Shown: positions 8,921-16,703 of the stretch, piece by piece
Layout of the letters: each line of letters opens with the position of its first letter
Numbering within the stretch: position 1 is the stretch's first letter
The notes under the pieces: generated by a model
Seen by the model: the letters and a program-made list of their open reading frames with translations, nothing else
The model's database searches: none
Told to the model about the DNA's origin: nothing
Translations under genes and position numbers: made by a program
Assembly (NCBI RefSeq): GCF_035556095.1
Contig: NZ_DATMFT010000021.1
Span: forward strand, 558,001-622,000
DNA from: Parapedobacter sp035556095
GTDB lineage: Bacteria > Bacteroidota > Bacteroidia > Sphingobacteriales > Sphingobacteriaceae
DNA: 64,000 nt
Reading direction: 5' to 3'

Positions 8921-9802
8921 TTATGCGGATGTCATGCGGTCGAAAATCGTACGTTGTTCCCGCATGGATTGCACCTTGTCGGCCGGGTCAGTGTGGCACT
9001 CTAGCAATATCCACCCGGCATATCCCATGCGGGTGAGGTTTTCCAGCAACGCGGGGTAGGGGTAGTCTGTACGGTCGAGCTCGCGCACATGTACCGTATC
9101 GCCAAAGCGGTCTTTCACCAAGTCGAAGTTGTATTGGAAGCCCTGCCCGTCGAGGTCCTGCGGATTGCAATTCCAGCAGATGGTGGCATTGGGGTGGTCC
9201 GCATGGTCCATGATGGTTTTGATGTTGGGGAGGTCCTGCGTTTCATTGCCATGTACTTCGAGGCGGAGTTGCTGCCCGAAGTCGGCGGCGTAAGCGGCCA
9301 GTTCATTCAGTGCTGCGCCAATCTGCGCCATTGTCTTTTCGCGCGGTACGCCATCATGGAAGGCATTGGGTTTTACTTTCACGCCCGTGCCACCAATATC
9401 AGCACTCAGCTGAATAAATTCCTTGGTGCGCGCAACGGATGCTTGGAGTCGTTGCTGGTCGGGAAAATCGTATTGTTCGTTGGTACCCATACCGATGCAT
9501 TGCACCGCACTGTTGCTGAATTGGTCCTTGACCCGCTGCCGCTCGTGTTTGCTTAGTTCGGGAGAAACCCCGTGCGCATGGTCTACACGCAGTTCGATAC
9601 CCGTCAACCCCGTGGCCGTGCAGTTGGCAATGAGGGTGGGCACATCCCAATCTTTGCCCCACAGGTAAGTAACCAGCCCGAGTTTCATTTTGCTGGCAGG
9701 CTTGGCACCAAGAGCGGCCCAAGTTTCCATGGGGACTAAGGACGAGCCGGCCAGTAGTGACATGGTTTGGAGAAACTGTTTTCTGTCAATAGGATGTTTC
9801 AT
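8921..9802 (-). CDS. Sugar phosphate isomerase/epimerase-like TIM-barrel protein, exported
   Basis: A 293-residue protein of the xylose isomerase-like TIM barrel superfamily. The N-terminus, RKQFLQTMSLLAGSSLVP, is a signal of the kind seen on many periplasmic Bacteroidota members. Barrel features include GIELRVDHAHG (strand 2), VKVKPNAFHDGVPREKT, LRLEVHGNET, TICWNCNPQDL and the terminal GWILLECHTDP, which supply the usual acidic and His metal ligands. The family acts on sugars or inositols with a divalent metal; the exact substrate is unknown. It converges with the VWA gene (11 nt between stops). A 10-bp perfect inverted repeat lies upstream at 9847-9872. Confidence 0.88.
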   Translation of the reverse strand: MKHPIDRKQFLQTMSLLAGSSLVPMETWAALGAKPASKMKLGLVTYLWGKDWDVPTLIANCTATGLTGIELRVDHAHGVSPELSKHERQRVKDQFSNSAVQCIGMGTNEQYDFPDQQRLQASVARTKEFIQLSADIGGTGVKVKPNAFHDGVPREKTMAQIGAALNELAAYAADFGQQLRLEVHGNETQDLPNIKTIMDHADHPNATICWNCNPQDLDGQGFQYNFDLVKDRFGDTVHVRELDRTDYPYPALLENLTRMGYAGWILLECHTDPADKVQSMREQRTIFDRMTSA

Positions 9803-9846
9803 CTGGTTATTTTTGCTTTTTTAGTTGTCAGATGGAGCCTTTGATG

Positions 9847-9872
9847 ATTAATCCGCTAGCTGGCGGATTAAT
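9847..9872. repeat. Perfect 10-bp inverted repeat between two genes
   Basis: Arms ATTAATCCGC and GCGGATTAAT flank a 6-nt spacer. It lies 45 nt upstream of the isomerase-like gene and downstream of the metal ATPase, both on the minus strand. No T-tract follows on either strand, so it is a poor intrinsic terminator; an operator for the isomerase-like gene is as likely. Confidence 0.6.
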
Positions 9873-9925
9873 TATGCTGGGTTCATAAGTTATCATTGGT
9901 GTTCGTACAAATTTAATAAAACGAA

Positions 9926-11869
9926 TTAGAATCGCATCCGCTGGATACGGATAGCGTTGCCAATAGCCAACAAGGCAACGCCCACATCGGCAAAAACAGC
10001 CTCCCACATGTTAGCCAGTCCGCCCGCGCCGAGTGTAAGTACGATAGCTTTCACCGTGAAAGCGAGAATTATATTCTGCCAAACGATGCGGCGTGTAGCG
10101 CGACCAATGCGTATTGCCGTTGGAATCTTGCTTGGACGGTCGTCTTGGATCACCACGTCAGCGGTTTCAATGGTGGCGTCGCTACCCAATCCACCCATGG
10201 CAATCCCCACGTCGCTAAGGGCCACCACGGGAGCATCGTTTACCCCATCGCCCACGAAAGCGATGCCGCGGTTCGCGGCTTTCATTTCCTTTATCTTGTT
10301 GGCCTTGTCGGCGGGAAGTAGGTCGCCATACGCCTCGGAGATGCCGAGCGCGGCGGCCACGGACTGCACAACGGCCGACCGGTCGCCGCTGAGCATGGTA
10401 GGGGTAATGCCGAGTGCTTTCAACTGATTGATGGCTTCCCCGGCGTCTGCCTTTATTTCATCGGCGATGATCAGGTATCCGGCAAAGCGGCCATCGTAGC
10501 CCATTGCCACCACTGTATCCGTAAGGGTTCGCGTATCGACGTCGTACCGGATCCCGAACCGGTCGAGCAGCTTGAAGCTGCCCACCAGCAACTGCTTCCC
10601 CTCGGCCACAGCCACCATGCCGAGCCCGGCGATTTCTTCTACCTCTTCCAATGGTACGGACCGATCGACGGCACCGACGTATTCGTGGATAGCCGTGGCC
10701 ACGGGATGCGTGCTATGGCTTTCCAGAGCGTTGGCCCAGCGGAGGATGGTCGAACGGTCGAGCGAATCCGCGATCACGGCTTCCTGGACCCGGAAAACGC
10801 CCTTAGTGAGCGTACCCGTCTTATCCATCACGATGTGCCGGATATGTGCCAACGTATCGAGAAAGTTGCCACCCTTGAAGAGGATGCCATGCCTACTGGC
10901 AGCACCGATGCCGCCGAAATAGCCTAAGGGTATGGAGATGACCAGCGCACAGGGGCAAGAAATCACCAAAAATACCAAAGCGCGGTATAACCAATCGTTA
11001 AATACATAATCGGCCACAAACAGTGCGGGCAGCAGGGTGATGAGTAGTGCAAGTAGTACAACGATAGGCGTATAAACCTTGGCGAACTTACGGATAAACA
11101 GCTCCGTGGGCGCTTTGCGGGATGACGCCTCTTGCACTAACGTAATGATCTTGCTTAGCTTGCTATCTGTATATGCCGTGGTAATACGTACTTGGGCCAC
11201 TGTATTTAGGTTCACCATGCCGGCCAGTACGGTATCGCCGTTTACCTTCGTAGCTGGTTTGCTCTCGCCGGTCAGTGCGGCGGTATTGAACGAGGCACGC
11301 TCCGAAATCAACTCACCGTCCAGCGCGAGCTTTTCACCGGGTTTAAGCTGCACGGTCTGGCCGATGGTGGCCTGCTCGGCCCTGATGGTGCGCAGGCCAT
11401 CGCCATCTCGGATGGTGACCTCATCGGGCCGCTGGTCCAGCAATGCTTTGATGTTACCCTTGGCCCGGCGCACCGCCAGTCCCTGCAAGTTTTCGCCTAC
11501 CGTATAGAAAAGCATCACGGCCACCCCTTCGGGGTACTCACCGATAAAAAAGGCCCCCAGTGTGGCGATGGTCATCAGGGAAAACTCCGAAAAAAGCTCC
11601 TTTTTGGCGATGGCTTGGAACATTTCACGGATAACCGGTCCACCTACCGGAAGATAGGCCAAGCCATACCATGCCAAGCGTAGCCAGTTCTCGAAAAACG
11701 CCGGCCGCGAGAGCCAAGTGTTGTCAAAAGCAAGGCCCAATAGTAGTAAAATGAAGCTTAGTGTAGCAGGTAGGAAAAGCCTGAAGGCAGACCGATCGGT
11801 ATTAGGCACATGGGCTTCGCCATGCGGATGAGACGTGTCGCAGCAAGACACAGCATGCTCATTGCCCAT
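9926..11869 (-). CDS. Heavy-metal-transporting P-type ATPase (P1B)
   Basis: A 647-residue cation pump that exports divalent soft metals at the cost of ATP in the inner membrane. It has the P1B transmembrane motif CPC (305-307), the phosphorylation loop DKTGT (Asp349), TGES of the actuator domain (200-203), the SHSTHPVATAI His-Pro nucleotide-domain motif and GDGVNDAP. There is no N-terminal HMA domain with CxxC; the first 20 residues are instead Cys/His rich (SCC...HPHGEAH) and may bind metal. The CPC motif and overall layout fit the Zn/Cd/Pb (ZntA/CadA) subgroup rather than the copper one (inference). Its promoter has TACCTTTG upstream. It faces away from an ECF sigma cassette containing an HMA-fold protein. 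Confidence 0.93.
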   Translation of the reverse strand: MGNEHAVSCCDTSHPHGEAHVPNTDRSAFRLFLPATLSFILLLLGLAFDNTWLSRPAFFENWLRLAWYGLAYLPVGGPVIREMFQAIAKKELFSEFSLMTIATLGAFFIGEYPEGVAVMLFYTVGENLQGLAVRRAKGNIKALLDQRPDEVTIRDGDGLRTIRAEQATIGQTVQLKPGEKLALDGELISERASFNTAALTGESKPATKVNGDTVLAGMVNLNTVAQVRITTAYTDSKLSKIITLVQEASSRKAPTELFIRKFAKVYTPIVVLLALLITLLPALFVADYVFNDWLYRALVFLVISCPCALVISIPLGYFGGIGAASRHGILFKGGNFLDTLAHIRHIVMDKTGTLTKGVFRVQEAVIADSLDRSTILRWANALESHSTHPVATAIHEYVGAVDRSVPLEEVEEIAGLGMVAVAEGKQLLVGSFKLLDRFGIRYDVDTRTLTDTVVAMGYDGRFAGYLIIADEIKADAGEAINQLKALGITPTMLSGDRSAVVQSVAAALGISEAYGDLLPADKANKIKEMKAANRGIAFVGDGVNDAPVVALSDVGIAMGGLGSDATIETADVVIQDDRPSKIPTAIRIGRATRRIVWQNIILAFTVKAIVLTLGAGGLANMWEAVFADVGVALLAIGNAIRIQRMRF

Positions 11870-11897
11870 AATACATTGTTATGCAAACAACCATATT

Positions 11898-11905
11898 CAA
11901 AGGTA
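11898..11905 (-). promoter_or_regulatory. -7 box TACCTTTG for the P1B ATPase
   Basis: On the minus strand TACCTTTG matches TAnnTTTG exactly and lies 28 nt before the ATG at 11869. No good -33 TTTG is seen at the usual distance. Confidence 0.55.
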
Positions 11906-12021
11906 CGTAAATTATCAGATATCGTTCAGGTGATTAAGCGATGATATTGTGTCCGAATAGCATACCGGCCTCGTTGAAGTGTATTGTACGATGCGAGGGT
12001 GAAAACAAAATAATTTTTTTT

Positions 12022-12049
12022 TGAAATGTTTTTGGACCTCGTTCGTCTA
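12022..12049 (+). promoter_or_regulatory. ECF-type promoter TGAAAT-N16-CGTCTA
   Basis: TGAAAT (12022-12027) and CGTCTA (12044-12049) are separated by exactly 16 nt, the spacing and sequence style of promoters read by extracytoplasmic-function sigma factors. It ends 41 nt before the ECF sigma gene start at 12091, so self-activation is the simplest reading. It differs clearly from the TAnnTTTG boxes used elsewhere in the window. Confidence 0.55.
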
Positions 12050-12090
12050 TAGAGGTGGTTGGCGGATGGAATGAATAATCGCATGGAAAG

Positions 12091-12639
12091 ATGACCGACG
12101 AAAAACAACGCAGAATCACGGCTACCATAACGGCCTACGGGAAGGGCTTACTGGGTTTTATCCGAAAACGGGTGAATAGCGATGCCGATGCCGAAGATAT
12201 TCTGCAAGATGTTTGGTACCGGCTGAGCGCTGTCATCAATTCCCATCCGGTAGAGCAGGTGGGCGGTTGGCTTTACCGCGTGGCCATAAACCGGATTGTC
12301 GACAAGCGGCGGAAAAGAAAAGAATCGCTATGGGCGGACGGCACACCCGGGGATATGGAAAACGCATGGCTTGGAAAGATGCCCATGGCTGGCTATAGCA
12401 ATCCGGAGGCCAAATATCAAGAACGGGTGGTATGGGACGAGATGCACCGGGCTTTGGAAGAATTACCAGCGGCACAGCGGGATGTATTTGTATGGCACGA
12501 GTTGGAGCGAATCCCTTTCGCCGAAATAGCAGCGTTTACTGGTGAGCCGATTGGGAAGCTGGTGTCGCGTAAGCGCTATGCTGTATTGCATTTACGAAAA
12601 CGGTTGAAAGTTTTTTACGATGAATTAACAGATAAATAA
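12091..12639 (+). CDS. ECF RNA polymerase sigma factor
   Basis: A 182-residue sigma factor. Region 2 spans about 15-85, with the core-binding DADAEDILQDVWYRL helix and the GGWLYRVAINRIVDKRRKRK DNA-melting segment. Region 4 spans about 120-172 (LPAAQRDVFVWHELERI, then the helix-turn-helix FAEIAAFTGEPIGKLVSRKR). It heads a three-gene cassette with a two-TM protein (16 nt downstream) and an HMA-fold protein. No standard anti-sigma domain is visible in the cassette, so the two-TM protein is the candidate regulator. An ECF-type promoter lies upstream. Confidence 0.92.
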   Translation: MTDEKQRRITATITAYGKGLLGFIRKRVNSDADAEDILQDVWYRLSAVINSHPVEQVGGWLYRVAINRIVDKRRKRKESLWADGTPGDMENAWLGKMPMAGYSNPEAKYQERVVWDEMHRALEELPAAQRDVFVWHELERIPFAEIAAFTGEPIGKLVSRKRYAVLHLRKRLKVFYDELTDK

Positions 12640-12655
12640 TTTAAAGAAATAAAAT

Positions 12656-13039
12656 ATGAAAACGTTGTTTAGAAGCAAAATACGCTTTGTCCTTATTCCG
12701 GTTATGGCGGTAGCTTTCCTCTTTTTGGTGGGTTTCCTGGTCATGCATTTGTGGAATTATACCCTACCCGTGTTGTTCGGTGTCAGTGCCATCAACCTAT
12801 GGCAGTCGTTAGCACTCTTCCTTTTGTGTAAAATTTTGTTTGGTTTCGGTGGTGGTGGGCCAAGAAGGGGCGGCCCGCCATGGCGGAGAAAAGCGATGCG
12901 CCGCAAGTTTGATCAAATGGACGAGGAGGGCAAGGCGCGTGTACGTGCGTATATGCGCTCAAGATCCCATTGCTGGGGGGGTATGGCCGACGAACCGGAT
13001 AGAAAAACCGATGATGGTGAAACGCAACAAAGGGACTGA
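12656..13039 (+). CDS. Two-TM basic membrane protein of an ECF sigma cassette
   Basis: A 127-residue protein with two hydrophobic segments at about 10-32 and 38-60, joined by a short loop (YTLPVLFGVSAINLWQS). These are followed by a Gly-rich turn (FGFGGGGPRRGG) and a strongly basic, then charged, tail (WRRKAMRRKFDQMDEEGKA). Proteins with the same LPxLFG...WQ-x-L...KILFG-FGGGG layout sit beside ECF sigma genes in many Bacteroidota genomes (from memory, not searched). The cytoplasmic charged helix could bind the sigma factor or core polymerase (inference). It begins 16 nt after the sigma stop, and the next gene follows after 3 nt. Confidence 0.75.
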   Translation: MKTLFRSKIRFVLIPVMAVAFLFLVGFLVMHLWNYTLPVLFGVSAINLWQSLALFLLCKILFGFGGGGPRRGGPPWRRKAMRRKFDQMDEEGKARVRAYMRSRSHCWGGMADEPDRKTDDGETQQRD

Positions 13040-13042
13040 TTG

Positions 13043-13273
13043 ATGGTGACCGAAATATTTATATTCAAAACTGGCGTACATACGAACGCCGATGTGCAGC
13101 AAGCGGCAAGTGTATTCAGATCGGTTGCCGCAATCAAACGGTGGAGTTTCGATTTGGACGATTGCGATCGGATTTTACGGATCGAAGCGACAGCCGGTCT
13201 CCGGCCGGAAGCGGTTGAGCAGTTGTTGCTGCGGGTAGGCATTGCCTGTGAGCAGCTGGAGTACGAGTTATAA
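13043..13273 (+). CDS. HMA-fold-like protein without metal-binding CxxC
   Basis: A 76-residue protein from ATG 13043; a TTG one codon earlier is also in frame. Its order of strand IFIFKTGVHT, helix ADVQQAASVFRSVA, strands KRWSFDLDD and RILRIEAT, helix PEAVEQLLLRVG and a last strand is the beta-alpha-beta-beta-alpha-beta order of heavy-metal-associated domains. The metal site is absent: where CxxC is expected the sequence reads TGVHTN, and the only cysteines (DDCD, GIACEQ) are elsewhere. It may therefore bind protein, or a metal by His/Asp, rather than act as a classic copper chaperone. It is the last gene of the ECF cassette, on the far side of which lies a P1B ATPase. Confidence 0.65.
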   Translation: MVTEIFIFKTGVHTNADVQQAASVFRSVAAIKRWSFDLDDCDRILRIEATAGLRPEAVEQLLLRVGIACEQLEYEL

Positions 13274-13384
13274 TAATGAGGTGGTCTGCCCGTGCGTAAA
13301 AATAAAAAAATATGGATGTCAGCGCACCAACGAACGTATTGTTGACTATCTTTAGCGCGAGATAGAAACGCTAACGAAATATAT

Positions 13385-13990
13385 ATGACGATCATGAATA
13401 GAAAGTATTATTTAACGGTACTACTGCTGATGCTTAGCATCGTATCCTTCGCGCAGTTCAAATCATTATTCAATGGCAAAGACTTATCCGGGTGGACCAT
13501 CCACGGTACGGAGAAATGGTATGTTGAAAATGGCGAACTGGTTTGCGAAAGTGGGCCGGATGAGCAATATGGCTATTTATCAACAGAAACCTCCTATAAA
13601 GATTTTGAACTACGGGTAAGCTTCAAATTGGAAGCCAATGGAAATAGCGGGGTGTTTATCCGATCGGATATTGAGGGTGTGAAAATCGAGGGCTGGCAGG
13701 TGGAAGTGGCTCCGCCAAACAACCATACTGGAGGCATTTATGAATCGTATGGTCGCGGTTGGCTGATCCAGCCCGACCCCGAAAAAGAAAAGATTCTGAA
13801 AGCAGACGACTGGAATACCATGAAAATACGGGCGAAGGGTGATAAAGTGACCACTTGGTTAAACGGGAAGAAGATGGTACAACTTTCGGATGAAAAGATA
13901 GGCGCTGCAGAAGGATTTATTGCCCTCCAGATACACGATGGCGGTGGTATCAAGGTGCGGTGGAAAGACCTAACGATCAAGGAACTTTAA
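13385..13990 (+). CDS. DUF1080 (3-keto-disaccharide hydrolase) domain protein, secreted
   Basis: A 201-residue protein with a signal peptide ending near SIVSFAQ (about residue 22) and a single DUF1080 beta-jelly roll of the LamG/concanavalin type. Diagnostic segments are KSLFNGKDLSGWTIHG, WYVENGELVCESGPDEQYGYL, NSGVFIRSD and the final IALQIHDGGGIKVRWKDLTIKEL. Members of the family cleave 3-keto-glycosides outside the cytoplasm after an oxidoreductase has acted on the sugar; no partner oxidoreductase is adjacent here. A second Met three codons in (13394) is an equally good start. It precedes the serine hydrolase gene by 49 nt. Confidence 0.92.
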   Translation: MTIMNRKYYLTVLLLMLSIVSFAQFKSLFNGKDLSGWTIHGTEKWYVENGELVCESGPDEQYGYLSTETSYKDFELRVSFKLEANGNSGVFIRSDIEGVKIEGWQVEVAPPNNHTGGIYESYGRGWLIQPDPEKEKILKADDWNTMKIRAKGDKVTTWLNGKKMVQLSDEKIGAAEGFIALQIHDGGGIKVRWKDLTIKEL

Positions 13991-14039
13991 AAGGTGCTCC
14001 GTGCGCGAGGAACTTAATAACCAATAGTAAGCTAGTGAT

Positions 14040-15335
14040 ATGAAATCCCTGTCATCCCTATCCCTTTTGTTTGTTGCCGCGGCACTGTCGCTCCAGGCCC
14101 AGACACCATCAGTTAAGAAATCACCCCTGCTTACCGCCGCGCCGCCAAGTACTGTAGGCGTTTCCTCAGAACGGCTGGCGCGGATTGACGCGATGCTACA
14201 GGAATCGGTTGCCGAGGGGCAGATACCGGGTGTTGTAGCCTTGGTGGCTCGCAATGGCAAGATTGTGTACCATAAAGCTTACGGTAACGCCGACACCGAA
14301 GCCGGCCGCAAACAGCAAACCGACGATATCTTCCGAATCGCCTCACAAACAAAGGCAATCACAGCGACGGCGGTAATGATACTCTGGGAGGAAGGAAAGT
14401 TCCAATTGGATGACCCGATTTCAAAATATATTCCCGAATTTAAGAACCCGCAGGTACTGCAATCGTTCAGGTATGACGACACTAGTTATACCACCAGGCC
14501 GGCTAATAAGGAAATTACCATACGGCACCTGCTTACACATACATCCGGGCTGGGGTACAGTATGATAGATGGCGACGAGCGGATGAAAATGATTTACCAA
14601 AAGGCCGACGCCACGGATATATTTGTCACCGAAGAGGTCCGTATCGGAGACCTCGTCAAGAAGTTGGCAAAGCTACCGCTGCACCACGATCCGGGCGAGC
14701 GTTATACGTACAGCTTGGGATTGGATGTACTGGGATACCTCATCGAAATCGTATCGGGCATGCCGTTTGATCGTTTTCTGCGCGAAAGGCTCTTCGATCC
14801 ACTAGGTATGGACGATACGTGGTTTTACCTGCCGGACGGAAAAGCGGACCGGTTGGTGACCGTACAACAAAAGGTGGACGGCCAATGGCAGAAGCTACCT
14901 TACACGTTTTACGACCCTGATTATCCCATTAAAGGCGCGCGGACGTTTTTTGCGGGTGGAGCGGGCCTAAGCAGTACAGCGAAGGACTATGCAACCTTCT
15001 TGCAAATGTACCTCAACGGCGGGGAACTTAATGGCGTTCGTATATTGAGCCGCACCACAATAGCTACTATCATGGCAAACCAAACGGGGAACTTATTTGG
15101 TGGCGAGGCAGAGGATTATGGCTTGGCTTTCGGGATGCTGACGGCACGTGGGGTGGCCAAAGGCGGCTTAGGCGGCGAGGGTACATTCGTGTGGGGCGGT
15201 TACTTCAATACGCAGTATTTTGCCGACCCCAGTGAAGGTGTAATCGGGATCCTCATGAAACAGACGCAAGGCCCCACTAACGACCAGACGAGCTGGAAAT
15301 TCAGACAGATGGTAGGGGCATCGATTGATGACTGA
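14040..15335 (+). CDS. Serine hydrolase, beta-lactamase class C / family VIII esterase fold
   Basis: A 431-residue exported enzyme (signal peptide to about residue 21, LSLQAQ). It carries the nucleophile motif SQTK (Ser102 to Lys105). The second motif reads YSLGLDVLG (Tyr224) rather than the YxN of true class C beta-lactamases, a pattern usual in family VIII carboxylesterases. The third motif region is GGLGGEGTFVWGG near the C-terminus. The enzyme probably hydrolyses ester or amide bonds in the periplasm; resistance to beta-lactams should not be assumed. It follows the DUF1080 gene on the same strand. Confidence 0.9.
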   Translation: MKSLSSLSLLFVAAALSLQAQTPSVKKSPLLTAAPPSTVGVSSERLARIDAMLQESVAEGQIPGVVALVARNGKIVYHKAYGNADTEAGRKQQTDDIFRIASQTKAITATAVMILWEEGKFQLDDPISKYIPEFKNPQVLQSFRYDDTSYTTRPANKEITIRHLLTHTSGLGYSMIDGDERMKMIYQKADATDIFVTEEVRIGDLVKKLAKLPLHHDPGERYTYSLGLDVLGYLIEIVSGMPFDRFLRERLFDPLGMDDTWFYLPDGKADRLVTVQQKVDGQWQKLPYTFYDPDYPIKGARTFFAGGAGLSSTAKDYATFLQMYLNGGELNGVRILSRTTIATIMANQTGNLFGGEAEDYGLAFGMLTARGVAKGGLGGEGTFVWGGYFNTQYFADPSEGVIGILMKQTQGPTNDQTSWKFRQMVGASIDD

Positions 15336-15373
15336 AGGATGAAGATAACCCATAGGGATGAGAAAAATATCCT

Positions 15374-15381
15374 TACCTTTG
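15374..15381 (+). promoter_or_regulatory. -7 box TACCTTTG for the 43-residue membrane protein
   Basis: An exact TAnnTTTG match, 7 nt before the ATG at 15389. Together with the intact hydrophobic reading frame it supports a real small gene. Confidence 0.6.
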
Positions 15382-15388
15382 CCGCACA

Positions 15389-15520
15389 ATGGATGTTAAA
15401 CAGCCGGAAAGGGAAGATTATAGTTTTTGGACGAAGTATAAACGATTTGCCGGAAGTGAGCTGCTGCTTTATCTGATTATGGTAGTGGGTATTCTGTTGG
15501 GAATTATTATTTTTAGTTGA
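15389..15520 (+). CDS. Small single-TM protein (43 residues)
   Basis: An ATG-to-TGA frame encodes a polar N-terminus (MDVKQPEREDYSFWTKYKRF), then AGSELLLYLIMVVGILLGIII, which is one membrane helix, and a final FS. The basic residues before the helix predict a cytoplasmic N-terminus. It has its own -7 box and lies between the serine hydrolase and the exonuclease. A short protein with the same RFAGSELL-(membrane helix) layout occurs in other Bacteroidota as I recall, but no function is known. Confidence 0.65.
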   Translation: MDVKQPEREDYSFWTKYKRFAGSELLLYLIMVVGILLGIIIFS

Positions 15521-15653
15521 ATGTCGAATACATACTATAGTACCTGAAACTTCCTGCAATAAAATAGTTTTGAAAACGATTTCCGAATGAACCAGACGTG
15601 ATTTAGTTAATCATCGAAGGCTTCGCCCGACAACTAAAAGCAAAAGATAACAG

Positions 15654-16613
15654 ATGAATCTTAAATTGAAACGCCCCCTGGCTTTTTTTGACTTGGAGAC
15701 TACCGGAGTAAATATATCGGCCGATCGGATCGTGGAGCTTTCCATCTTGAAGGCATCTCCCGATGGTAGCGAGGCCGTGAAAACACTCAAAATTAATCCC
15801 GAAATACCCATACCGCTCGAGTCGTCTCTGATTCATGGAATATACGACGAAGACGTGGCGCAAGCACCCACATTCAAAGAAGTGGCTATGGAAGTAGCCG
15901 AATTCCTCGGCGATGCGGACTTGGCCGGCTATAATTCGAATAAATTTGACATCCCGATGTTGATGGAGGAATTTCTCCGTGCGGGTGTTGAGTTTTCACT
16001 AACTGATCGTTTTTTCGTCGACGTGCAAAATATTTTCCACCAGATGGAACAACGCACGTTGAAAGCTGCGTACCGCTTTTATTGCGGCAAGAGCCTTGAT
16101 AACGCACATAGTGCTGAAGCAGATGTACGGGCAACCTACGACGTGCTGCTGTCGCAATTGGATCGCTACCAAGATACGGAGTGGGAAGACAAAGCGGGCA
16201 ATAAGTCAGTCCCCGTGGTGAACGATGTAGAAGCCCTGCATCATTTTACCAACCTGAGCCGCCCGGTAGATTTCGCTGGCCGGATGGTATTCAACGAACA
16301 GGGTGAAGAGGTGTTCAATTTCGGAAAGCATAAAGGGCGGTCTGTAGAGGCGGTTTTCGCAATGGAACCCAGCTACTATTCATGGATGATGCAGGGGGAT
16401 TTTCCGCTATATACCAAGCAATGCTTGGAAAAGGTGTGGAAACGCTTTCGGATGAAGCAGAAAGGAACGGCCAATGTGCCACGTGATACCGACCCGTCTA
16501 AACGCAACAGTCAGGCTGCCGGTAGGCAACCACAGGAAGGGCGCCCGAAACGGAAGTCTGGGCCCATTACGGACGATATGCTGAAAGATCTACAGGCGAA
16601 GTTCAGCAAATAG
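15654..16613 (+). CDS. 3'-5' exonuclease, DnaQ-like (DEDD family)
   Basis: A 319-residue protein. Residues 1-175 form an RNase H-like exonuclease: ExoI motif FFDLETTG (Asp and Glu metal ligands), ExoII in AGYNSNKFDIPML, and ExoIII with the histidine in AHSAEADVRATYD (DEDDh type). The rest (about 190-319) holds a FGKHKGRSVEAVFAMEPSYYSWM segment also found at the end of other bacterial DnaQ-like proteins, and a basic tail. It could act in DNA repair or as a polymerase III epsilon-like proofreader; the extra C-terminus argues against simple epsilon. Confidence 0.88.
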   Translation: MNLKLKRPLAFFDLETTGVNISADRIVELSILKASPDGSEAVKTLKINPEIPIPLESSLIHGIYDEDVAQAPTFKEVAMEVAEFLGDADLAGYNSNKFDIPMLMEEFLRAGVEFSLTDRFFVDVQNIFHQMEQRTLKAAYRFYCGKSLDNAHSAEADVRATYDVLLSQLDRYQDTEWEDKAGNKSVPVVNDVEALHHFTNLSRPVDFAGRMVFNEQGEEVFNFGKHKGRSVEAVFAMEPSYYSWMMQGDFPLYTKQCLEKVWKRFRMKQKGTANVPRDTDPSKRNSQAAGRQPQEGRPKRKSGPITDDMLKDLQAKFSK

Positions 16614-16651
16614 TCGCAGGCCATTCCTTACGCATTCTTGACAAACAGCCA

Positions 16652-16681
16652 TTGATAAACGGGGGCAAACCCGTATTTTTG
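16652..16681 (+). promoter_or_regulatory. Bacteroidota promoter TTG-N19-TATTTTTG for trxB
   Basis: The -33 element TTG (16652-16654) and -7 box TATTTTTG (16674-16681) are 19 nt apart. The box ends 22 nt before the trxB ATG, leaving a short leader. Confidence 0.65.
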
Positions 16682-16703
16682 TATATTCATTTTACGTATT
16701 ACG

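Noticed and set aside
14040..15335. Reading the serine hydrolase as a class C beta-lactamase
   Set aside because: The SxxK motif is present, but the second motif is YSL, not YxN, so an esterase or peptidase role is at least as likely.
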